Shown here one piece after another: positions 56,225-64,000 of a stretch of DNA of 64,000 nt. The notes beneath the pieces were generated by a model. The model was not told the origin of the DNA. It saw only the letters and a list, made by a program, of their open reading frames with translations, and did not search any database. The position numbers were made by a program, and so were the translations under genes. Numbering within the stretch: position 1 is the first letter of the stretch; each line of letters begins with the position of its first letter. Source of the stretch: Fistularia commersonii (Eukaryota; Chordata; Actinopteri; Syngnathiformes; Fistulariidae). The DNA is taken from the NCBI GenBank assembly GCA_037954325.1, contig JBBMNZ010000009.1, positions 16,122,286 through 16,186,285 of the forward strand. Direction: 5' to 3'.

Positions 56225-57538
56225 GATCTTCTTTCCTGCTTCTCTGTTCATTGGATGCAGATTCTTGGGTTCTTCCTTTCTGCTTTTTCGCTGATTTCAC
56301 TCTTAAATATTGAAAGTTTAGACGAGACAGTGAGTAATATTTGTCCACAGCAGAAGAAGGTGTGATGTTTGTACCTTCACTCTTCTTCCTCCATGTCTCT
56401 GCCTTCCTTCTCCTGCCCACTTTCTAATCTGCCTCCTCCGTGTGGATGGAAGTTCTTCTGAGTTCAGGCGTTGACAGAAACTCTGTTTCTCTTGACCCTC
56501 CAGATCTTCCCGGAGTGCATCTCCTCCAGAAGACGCCCTCCTCTCCGGTCACCTGCCACGCCACCGGTTTCTTCCCCAGGGAAGCCATGCTGTTCTGGAC
56601 GAAGGACGGAGAGAAGGTCCCTCAGGAGCTCGGAGAGATCCTCCCCAACTCCAATGGAACCTTCCAGATGAGCACCAACCTGAAGCTCCCGGACACACCC
56701 GGAGATCTGAGGGCATACAAGTGTGTGTTCCAGCTCTCCGGTGTCAAGGAGGACATGGTCACCGTCCTGGACAGAGACGCCATCAGGAGCAACGGTAAGA
56801 CTGGACTCACAGGGGATGAAGGTAGGAAACGACCCTCTAGTTTCCCATCAGCGTCCAGATCTTCAGATCCAAAGTGTGTCGGATTCATGTCTGCCATCAG
56901 TCGGGCTTTTTCTTCTTGCCGAATTGTTCAAGTCAGGATCAGTCAAACTTAACTGGTTAACAAGAACTGAACCGCAGAGAAGCAGAGAGACGATTTCAAG
57001 ACGAGAAACTTTTTGTGTTGTGTTTTGCTGGACAGCAAAGCCTGGCCTCGTCCTCCCCGTCGTCATCGCACTGGTTGTTGCTGCTCTGCTCGCCGCCATT
57101 GCTGTTGGATACGTCTTCTACAAGAAGAAGTCTGGTGAGAGACCTCCACAGGGAGATGTTTGACTTGGACTTGATGTCGTTTCATTGTAAATATCTTTGT
57201 CCCAACGTGAAGCCGTGCGAGGCTCCGACTTTCAGCCTCGCCATGTTGAGACACATCGTCTGCAAACTCTTCTGGCAAAGCTGAATTATTTCTCTTCTCT
57301 TTGTATTTCAGCCAAAGCTCCTCCGTCTCGTAAGTAGACGCATTTATTTGTTCAGTTCTTTGGAAAGTGACTTGCTCTCTGAAGATCCAAAATGTGAAAC
57401 CAGCAGAGGTGTTTCCTGCAGGGAAAAGACTCCTGTAGTTTGGAACAGGATTCGAGCTAATTGTTTGTTTCTGACCTTCCAGCTGTCGACAGCTCAGAAG
57501 TTTTGAAGGAACTCAATCCCAAACCCTCCTCATCTTGA
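54721..57538 (+). CDS. MHC class I heavy chain, U-type, unit 3 (7 exons)
   Basis: Complete 355-residue class I heavy chain. Exons: 54721-54778, 55330-55596, 55770-56048, 56504-56794, 57036-57134, 57312-57329, 57483-57538. It is the only copy with the full set of expected fish peptide-end residues: Y7, Y59, R84, F123, T143, K146, W147, Y159 and Y171. Groove residues include K9, T62, E63, R66, H70, V97, D114, D116 and E156, so pocket chemistry differs strongly from the other two. Alpha-3 differs from unit 2 by one residue (STNLK). The codon spanning exons 6 and 7 gives Pro instead of Ser. There is no upstream ATG just before the start. Alpha-1 shares WETETQR and PITHYDS with the neighbouring pseudogene exons. 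Confidence 0.93.
55604..55677. repeat. (CA)n microsatellite in MHC intron 2, unit 3
   Basis: About 37 dinucleotides with one CATA interruption near the start, just inside the alpha-1 donor. Confidence 0.97.
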
Positions 57539-58594
57539 GGGACAAACCAACCCCTGAACTCAGTGAGTTCCTCCTGAAAGCTGCCTTCCAGGGTTTCTTG
57601 TAAACGTGTTTTCTTTTGTCGGCCGTTTCATGTATTTTTGTTCTTTGTGTCTCTTCAGGCTTACAGATGAATTGTAGAAGTGGCCGAAGAAAGGAGACGT
57701 CATCTTCAGTCCAGCTGAAAACTTGGAACGAGTTCAACATCTAGAATGGAGTTTAACATTGGATTTCTGAAGACAAGCAACTATAAAAGTGTATTTAAAA
57801 AGGATTTGACTCCATAAAAACTCAGCATCACTGAAAGACACGTTTCCCAACAACACGTTGACAAATCATCCTGAGATCTGGCTCTGAATGCAACACCACT
57901 TCTCTGCATCTGATATCTGAAACTATCTGGTGGTGGCTTTTCACACACACACACACACACACTCTCACACACACACACACAAGCAATTTATTCATCCAGA
58001 ATTTCCAGTCCTGCATTGCTCTGCTTGAACAGAAATACTTTGGGGTTTTCGCCGTTTTATTGCTCCTGATATTGAATTGTTTTGTCGGATAGAAAATCTT
58101 TATTTGGAAACCGGGGTTTCTTTTCTGTGGATTTTGTTGTAAAAGAAAAAAAATCAAAGCTGAGATTCGTCACTTTTGTCCAATACTTTAATATTTGTTG
58201 AAGTGTCGCTGCACTGATGTCTCATTGATTCTTGTAATGACTTTTGATCTTCAATAAATTCCCTAAAACTCCCCGAAAATCTCAAATGAGTTGTAAACAG
58301 CAGTTGTGGCGGATAAAATCAAGGCGGCTCCAACCTGACAGAATCTTCCTGTGATTTCATGGGCCATAGAAGCGGGTCCACAAGAAAAGAAATAGTGGGA
58401 AACTGGCATTTAGAAGTGAGTGTTTTATTTTTTTCAGACAAACACACACTCACGACGGTCCAGGTGTTTTTCTGAAAACCCTGCTCTGCTGAGTTCTGCA
58501 GAGACTGCTGACGAATGACAAGTGTCAAGAAACATTTGTCCTCCGCTGAGGTTAACAGCTAAAATAACTGTTTAAACAAGAGCCACCGGCCTGG
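57539..58594 (+). other. MHC 3' UTR and flank, unit 3
   Basis: Presumed 3' UTR with donor- and acceptor-like sites as in unit 1. A private (CA)n at 57943-57980 sits where units 1 and 2 have only a few CA pairs. Confidence 0.55.
58253..58258 (+). terminator. Candidate MHC polyadenylation signal, unit 3
   Basis: AATAAA in gatcttcaataaattccc, about 715 bp after the stop, matching the one in unit 2. Confidence 0.5.
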
Positions 58595-59670
58595 AGTCAT
58601 TTGGGCTGCCTTTTTTTGGTCGAGGAACAATAGTGGAGGACTTCAGGTAGCGTGGAACAGAGCACTGGGTTCGGGACTGGTTAAATACATCAGCTGGTCA
58701 GCACAATCTCTCAGAACCATCCGGTCCAGCAGCTTTGCAGGGCTTCACTGCCCACAACGTACGCCTCACCTCGTATGCCTGCACGGCGAGAATGAGGCTA
58801 CCGCTGGTGACCCCGCCTAAAAATGGGCAAAGAAGCAGTTTAACTCCTAAGGCCACTGCAGCGTCATCATGGGCCACCATGAGGTTGCTAGACCTTTAGT
58901 TGATATTTTAGACTCCTTCCTTGCCACACAATCCCGTATATTTTTACTGCTTAACTGCTCCCCAGCCCTCTTGTACAACTCGGCCTCTCTGATGCCTTTC
59001 CTCATACTGACTCTGGCAGCCCTGAACTGAGCTTTATCCCCAGATGAGAAGGTACCGTTCCTGTCTTTTAGGAGCACTTCAACCTCCGCTTCTTCACAGG
59101 TTCTGGTTTGGATACACCCAAATTTGTTTGTCCACCATGACAGTGGCAACACAGTGTTAGATGTAACAAGACACAGCTGAGGTGTACACTTCCCAATCCT
59201 GGTCTTGAAAAATATCCAGGTTGTTGTTTTCAAAACAGTCCTGCAGCTACTGAGAGGCACCATCAACAGAAGGGAAACGATAAGGTAGGCTGAGATGGGG
59301 GAGCAGTGCAGCCCTGTAGCGTAGGAGTATTTTCTCCTCTGGTGGCACATTGAACATGGTGATGGAACTTGGGGAGCACTACCTTCTAATCGTTGGTTAA
59401 GATCCCCTGCATACATATGGGCTACCTCTGGATAGATTTTCTGGTTCTGTTGGTGGCTAGTGGCATTGTGCAGATAGGTAAGGGCAGAGTTAGCATTAGA
59501 ACTCGGTGCAATAAACACAGCATTCACGATGGCAACAGGAAACTCTTGTGGTAGAGACGAGGGTCTGCACTTGACAGTCATGTACTCCAAGTGTGAGGAG
59601 CAGTGGCTATCAATGATTGTGGCATTGGTGCACCAGTTGTTCATGTAAATACCCAGTCCCTTGCTCTGAC
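58595..59670 (-). mobile_element. Rex1/CR1-like LINE, endonuclease to RT start, unit 3
   Basis: A 265-codon minus-strand frame (59644-58847) nearly equal to that of unit 2: WCTNATIIDSHCSSHLEYMT through LLKDRNGTFSSGDK. EVRRTLWAVKPCKAAGPDG lies further left. The RT core is absent. Confidence 0.72.
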
Positions 59671-59839
59671 AGGAATAACTGTCTCTGTCATGGCAGTGAA
59701 CTCAATTGCCGTGTCTGGAATGGATGAGTGGAGCCACATCTCAAGTATCAGCGAAATACAACAGTCCTGGATGAGTCTGTTTGCGGCTATCTGTTACAGT
59801 CAGCACATCCATTTTATTTGTGAAAGATCTGCCATTTGA

Positions 59840-60430
59840 GATGAAGATGCTGGGAGGTGGAATCTGAAGGTGGGAGGTATGCTCTGGAAAGGAGAGGCTG
59901 TTTGCTCAACAAAATACATGAGTGTGAATGAGAGGGACCCATGTGAAATGGTGAGGCAACGGAGTGGATAAAGAAAGTGCAGGATTTTATGTACTTAAGG
60001 ACAACTTCATAGAGAGTGTGCAGAAGAAGTGAAGAAATGTGTACAAGCAAGGTAGAGCAAGTGGAGTAAGGTGTCAAGTGATGAGAGCATTAAAAGGTGG
60101 AGGAGATGGTGGTAAGACCAGCCATGCTCTCTGGTTTAGAGACAGAGGAGGGGACAGGAGGCAGCAGAGATGAATATGTGGAGGTTTTCTTTGGGTTTGA
60201 CAAGGATAGAGAGGATCAGGAAGGAGGGGCAGCACATGTTCGATGTTTTGGAGATAAAGTCAGACCGAGATGGTCTGGATATGGACAGAGGAGGTATGGT
60301 GAAGATCTGGGTAGAAGGACGATGAGGTTCAAGGCCGAGGGAGATTTATGGATGAAGGGAGAAGAACAGGAAGTAAGTTGATGTGACAGTAGAGGATCCC
60401 GTGAAGGTCAGATGGAGGCAATGATTGGAG
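59840..60430 (+). mobile_element. RTE-clade 3' fragment, unit 3
   Basis: GLETEEGTGGSRDEYVEVFF and AAHVRCFGDKVRPRWSGYGQ, as in units 1 and 2. Confidence 0.65.
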
Positions 60431-60988
60431 AATGAAGCGACCAAGTGTTTTTGGACAGTGGGAGGAGACCCTGGAGGAAAAAAAAAAGGCAGGAACCAGG
60501 AGAATGTGTCCTTCGGGAAAGATTCAGTTTGTTTTCCTTATTTAAGAAGTTTATTTAGCGGAAAATAAGTGAACCTTAGAAACTCGTCCTGACAGGAGCA
60601 GAAGTCCTGCTTCTGTCCTCTGGTGCCAACTTCAGGTCAGTTTTGTTCTGCTGATCTGACTCAACCGGAAATGAAACACTTACAACAGAGGCGAATTACC
60701 AGTTTGAGCCTCATGCTAATTGGCCAACATGCTAACGTTAAGAAGAGCGTGTTAGCATTACAGACGGAACTGAAGGGAGTCATGGAGAATTTATTTTTAG
60801 AAAAGAATCGAAAGGTTTCAGAACGAAAGGCATCGATCGGGATCCTACAGGAGCTGCAACCTCGTAGAACATCGACAGTCCAGGTGGAGTTAATGTTCCT
60901 CATTTTATCCAACGTGCGTGAGACTTGGGCACAACATTTCACCCAAAGTTCAGTTAGAAAAGTTTACCCCCACTCCAAAAGTCCGGGA
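60431..60988. other. Downstream flank of DDX56 relic, unit 3
   Basis: Counterpart of 9756-10312. No gene recognised. Confidence 0.45.
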
Positions 60989-61042
60989 TCAGCTTGTCTT
61001 GAAACAAAAGCTCTTCAGGGTTTTTTTCCCACGGCTGTTCTT
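60989..61042 (-). pseudogene. ddx56: DDX56 last exon only, unit 3
   Basis: Only the terminal exon survives: KNSRGKKTLKSFCF, then KTS and TGA, with a 24-bp in-frame deletion relative to unit 1. The other five exons were removed between here and 61285 and replaced by an RTE tail. Confidence 0.8.
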
Positions 61043-61132
61043 CTGTAAGAGACACATTGAACCAATATTCACACTGAAAATAATTTTGATTTTTGGTGAT
61101 ATCTGATTGGAATCCCGTTTTGGGGGATCGTC

Positions 61133-61285
61133 TCTTCTTCTTCTTCTTCTTTTGGCTTTTCCCGTCAGGGGTCGCCACAGCAAGTCAACTTTCTCCATCT
61201 AACCCTATTCTCTGTATCTTCCTCTCTCACACCAACTACCTTCATATCCTCTCTCACTACATCCATAAATCTTCTCTTTGGTCTT
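61133..61285 (-). mobile_element. RTE 3' tail at a deletion junction, unit 3
   Basis: (TTC)n then ttttggcttttcccgtcagg and ggtcgccacagcaagtcaac: the minus-strand RTE 3' end, as at 15866 and 41626. On the left it joins the DDX56 intron at gtctcttc, and on the right it joins sequence equivalent to 11408 at tcttc. About 930 bp of the unit are gone. Confidence 0.85.
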
Positions 61286-61498
61286 CACAAGGTTTAGGTC
61301 ATTGCGTACTAACTTTATTGGCGCTTTTCTCAATTCTCAATTGCTTTCAGTCTTTACACTTTGCACTTCCCTGACAACTGTTTGGTCAGTCCCTGCCAGT
61401 TTCCTGCAAGTATTCCGGTAGAAAGCTTATAATAAGCATTAAGGCTAGCTGTTTGCTATTATGCCACAGGCTTACTCTTCTGAAGGATAGCAGCAACG

Positions 61499-61769
61499 GG
61501 GCGCGAGGGGCTACGGGTGGGAGGGCATGCGGGGCTCCTGGGGTGCGATGGGAGGGCAAGCAGGAATCCCAGCGACAGGGCGCTTGAGGCTCCTGGCATC
61601 TGGGGAGAGGGGAGAGGGCGTGCGGGGTTCCTGGTGACAGGGTGCTTGGATATCCTGGTGAAGGGTGCGTGGGGCTCTCGGTGTCCAAGGGTAGGTTGCG
61701 CGTGGCTCCCAGATCTTGCGGGGTGCAGCGACAGGGCGCTCAGGGATCCCGGGGTGCTGCGACAGGGCG
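61499..61769. repeat. Truncated GC-rich minisatellite, unit 3
   Basis: Only the first roughly 270 bp of the array remain. It stops at gacagggcgtgc, where RTE sequence begins. Confidence 0.9.
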
Positions 61770-62336
61770 TGCTGCCACTCCAGACTTCCTCATACAATAC
61801 CAGAGCTCCTCTCTTGGCACCCTGTCATATGCTTTTTCTCAGTCTACAAAAACATAATGCAGCTCCCTCTGGCCTTCTCTGTACTTTTCTATTAGCATTC
61901 TCAACGCAAATACTGCAGCTGTAGTACTCTTCCTAGGCATGAAGCCATACTGCTGTTCACAAATGCTGACTTCTGCTCTCAGTCTAGTTTCCACTACTCT
62001 TTCCCATAACTTCATTGTATGGCTCATCAACTTAATCCCTCTATAGTTGCCACAATTCTGCACATCCCCGATATTCTTAAAAATAAGCACCATCACACTT
62101 TGTCTCCATTCTTCAGGCATCTTCTCACTCTCTAAGATCCTGTTGAATAATCTAGTCAGAAAATCTACCGCTGCCTCTCCTAGACACTTCCACACCTCCA
62201 CAGGTATATCCTCAGGACCAACTGCTTTTCCACTCTTCATCCTCTTCAATGCCTTCCTCACTTCACTTTTACTAATTTGTGGTCTACAATAGTCCCCTCT
62301 TCTACTCTTGCCTCTCTTTCATTGAGACAACATAAT
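61770..62336 (-). mobile_element. RTE-clade RT fragment, unit 3
   Basis: A 140-codon minus-strand frame with MKSGKAVGPEDIPVEVWK, PEEWRQSVMVLIFKN and ICEQQYGFMPRKST. The catalytic FADD box, C-terminus and tail are lost in the deletion that fused it to the minisatellite. Confidence 0.82.
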
Positions 62337-62549
62337 GGAACAGTAAGGGTGAAAAATACACAACCAGATCTTAATGACAGTATAAGTAGAGCGACAATAG
62401 CAATAACAAGAATAAGAATAAACAAAAATAGGCAGAATTTGTGCGGCCTGGGACGAACAAGAGTAAGAAAGACAGCAGAGTTAGGGCATGACATGTACAT
62501 GGTTGAGGTAGTGAGATTGTGGAAGCAGCACAGATGCACCTCAGGCTGG
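62337..62549. other. AT-rich spacer, unit 3
   Basis: Counterpart of 17396-17640. A possible LINE 3' UTR. Confidence 0.35.
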
Positions 62550-63600
62550 TCAGAGTTGTGTGTCGTCCATACTGTTGTTCTCCAGGCAGAAAGGAGCGTC
62601 TAAAGTATTTTGGTTCTGCGTTCGGGGTGAGATGAACCGTTGGCTGAAGGAGCATCCCATCAGCAACAGTTCGTGGTGCAGGGGATGGGAAGGATTGTTC
62701 AGGATCACTCCCAATTTGTCTTTCACCTTCCCCACTGCCACCCATTGAAGGTGGTACATCTCTGATTCTTCCGAAAGCCCACAACCACCTCCTTGGTCTT
62801 GGAGATGTTGACTAGGAAGTGGTTCTGGTCTCTGGTTGATGCATCCAACAATGGAAGAGTCATCGGAGAACTTCTGCAGGTGGTAGGAACTGGAGTTGTA
62901 CCGGAAGGTGGAGGAGAAGAGGGTGAAGAGGAATGGAGACAGGACAGTACCTTGGGTACTCCTGTGCTGCACGCCATGGCCTCGGAAACACACCCATCCA
63001 CCCTGACATACTACAGCAGTACGATTAGGTAATGAAGGATCCAGGCAGTGATGTGAGGGTGAAGTTGCATACTCTGCAGCTTGTCCTTGAGGAGGGTGGG
63101 TTGACGGCACTGTTGAAGTCACTGGAAAAGTCAAAAAAGGTGACTCTCACATTGCTTACTGTACCCTCCAGATGAGATAGGGCTCTATGAGTGAGAGAGA
63201 TGAGTGCATCCTCCACACCCATGTACTGCCTGTGCCTCCCATAGTTTCCCCATCATCTCCGTCTGGACAGCCCTGAGGGTCTGGTGGTCCTTAGCCATGA
63301 AGGCTCTCTTCTTCTTGTTGTTAAGGAGGCCTTTGGTGTCCTTGTTGATCCATGGCTTGTTGTTATTGAAACAACAGACCTTTTGTTGTGATATAGTCTG
63401 TTATGCAACGGAAGAGGTCCTTGATGTTGTCACCAAAGTCCTTTCAAAAAGGCTCCAGTCGGTGGCGTTGAAGCACTCCAACAATGCCTTCTCTGTGGCT
63501 TTGGTCCAGATCTTCACAGACCTGGTGCTGGCCGCCTGCTGCTTCACCACCAGTGTCCACGAGTACCAGGTTATGGTGCGAGTTGCAAGGGGGGCGGGGA
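62550..63600 (-). mobile_element. Rex1/CR1-like LINE fragment, unit 3
   Basis: KIWTKATEKALLECFNATDW, NNKPWINKDTKGLLNNKKRA, MGVEDALISLTHRALSHLEG, QGTVLSPFLFTLFS and LQKFSDDSSIVGCI, in shifting frames, with the same internal deletion as the other units. Confidence 0.7.
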
Positions 63601-63725
63601 GGGCTATAGGAACTATGACAGGAAAAGGTAGAGAGTTGGTCGACATGATGCAGAGAAGGAAGGTGGATATATTGTGTGTCCAGGAGACCAGGTGGAATGG
63701 AAGTAAGGCTAGAAGCTTAGGAGCA
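63601..63725 (+). mobile_element. RTE endonuclease start fragment, unit 3
   Basis: TMTGKGRELVDMMQRRKVDI and LCVQETRWNGSKARSLGAGF, as in unit 1. Confidence 0.75.
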
Positions 63726-63920
63726 GGCTTCTTATTGCCTTTAGTATTGGCAGGAGGAACACCGTGGCAAACAACACAGTGCATTAGAGAAACGGTATCT
63801 AGTCACACACGTGAAAGAAGAGTGGACAGGTCAATAAATAAGTTAAGGAAATAAAGAGACAGAATTAAAGATAGTAGGAGCTGCTGCAACAGGCTGCTGT
63901 CCTCCAGCGGCATTTTGAAA
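63726..63920. other. Unassigned junction sequence, unit 3
   Basis: Counterpart of 18766-18959. Confidence 0.4.
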
Positions 63921-64000
63921 AAACAAGAGGTGGAAGCGGCTTCTGTGAACACACAACATGTGGTCAAAGGACCTCTCAATGGAGGTGAAACAGACCAACC
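63921..64000 (+). pseudogene. Tc1 transposase 5' part, cut by window edge
   Basis: Same Tc1 N-terminal stretch as 18960 onward (catgtggtcaaaggacctct, gaggtgaaacagaccaacc). The last base corresponds to 19038 of unit 1, so a LINE copy is expected just beyond the window. Confidence 0.7.

Overview
This window is vertebrate genomic DNA, almost certainly from a percomorph teleost. It carries intron-split MHC class I genes of the fish U type, a tRNA-derived SINE, fish-type RTE, CR1/L2-like and Tc1 transposons, a Penelope-like relic and long (CA)n runs. There is no bacterial-style gene organisation.

The whole window is a tandem array of one large unit. The first base matches 23746 and 49162, giving periods of about 23.7 kb and 25.4 kb. 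There are two complete units (1-23745 and 23746-49161) and about 15 kb of a third (49162-64000), which has lost about 5.5 kb internally and so reaches the point equivalent to 19038 of unit 1. Both window ends lie inside the unit, so the array probably continues on both sides.

Unit layout, left to right in unit 1: the 3' end of a CR1/L2-like LINE; the 3' half of a Tc1 transposon that had jumped into intron 1 of an MHC class I pseudogene; that pseudogene's alpha-1 exon; a Penelope-like fragment; a tRNA-SINE; an RFX/CREB/NF-Y type (SXY) promoter; a seven-exon MHC class I gene; a minus-strand LINE endonuclease fragment; an RTE 3' fragment; the last six exons of a broken DDX56 helicase gene (minus strand); a GC-rich minisatellite; two convergent RTE fragments; a second minus-strand LINE fragment; the 5' half of the Tc1; and a near-complete LINE inserted in that Tc1.

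The only genes that look functional are the three MHC class I genes (starts 4774, 28902 and 54721). Each has a complete 355-codon reading frame with usable splice sites. Their alpha-3, transmembrane and tail exons are almost identical. Their alpha-1 and alpha-2 exons differ mainly at groove-pocket positions, the pattern expected of peptide-presenting genes under diversifying selection. The copies also differ in upstream ORFs, 3' UTR polyadenylation signal and intron 2 (CA)n length. Everything else is decayed or mobile DNA. Shared and private indels let the history of the array be read: units 1 and 2 share a deletion next to the MHC pseudogene, while unit 3 has its own RTE-tail junction and a 4.6-kb deletion.
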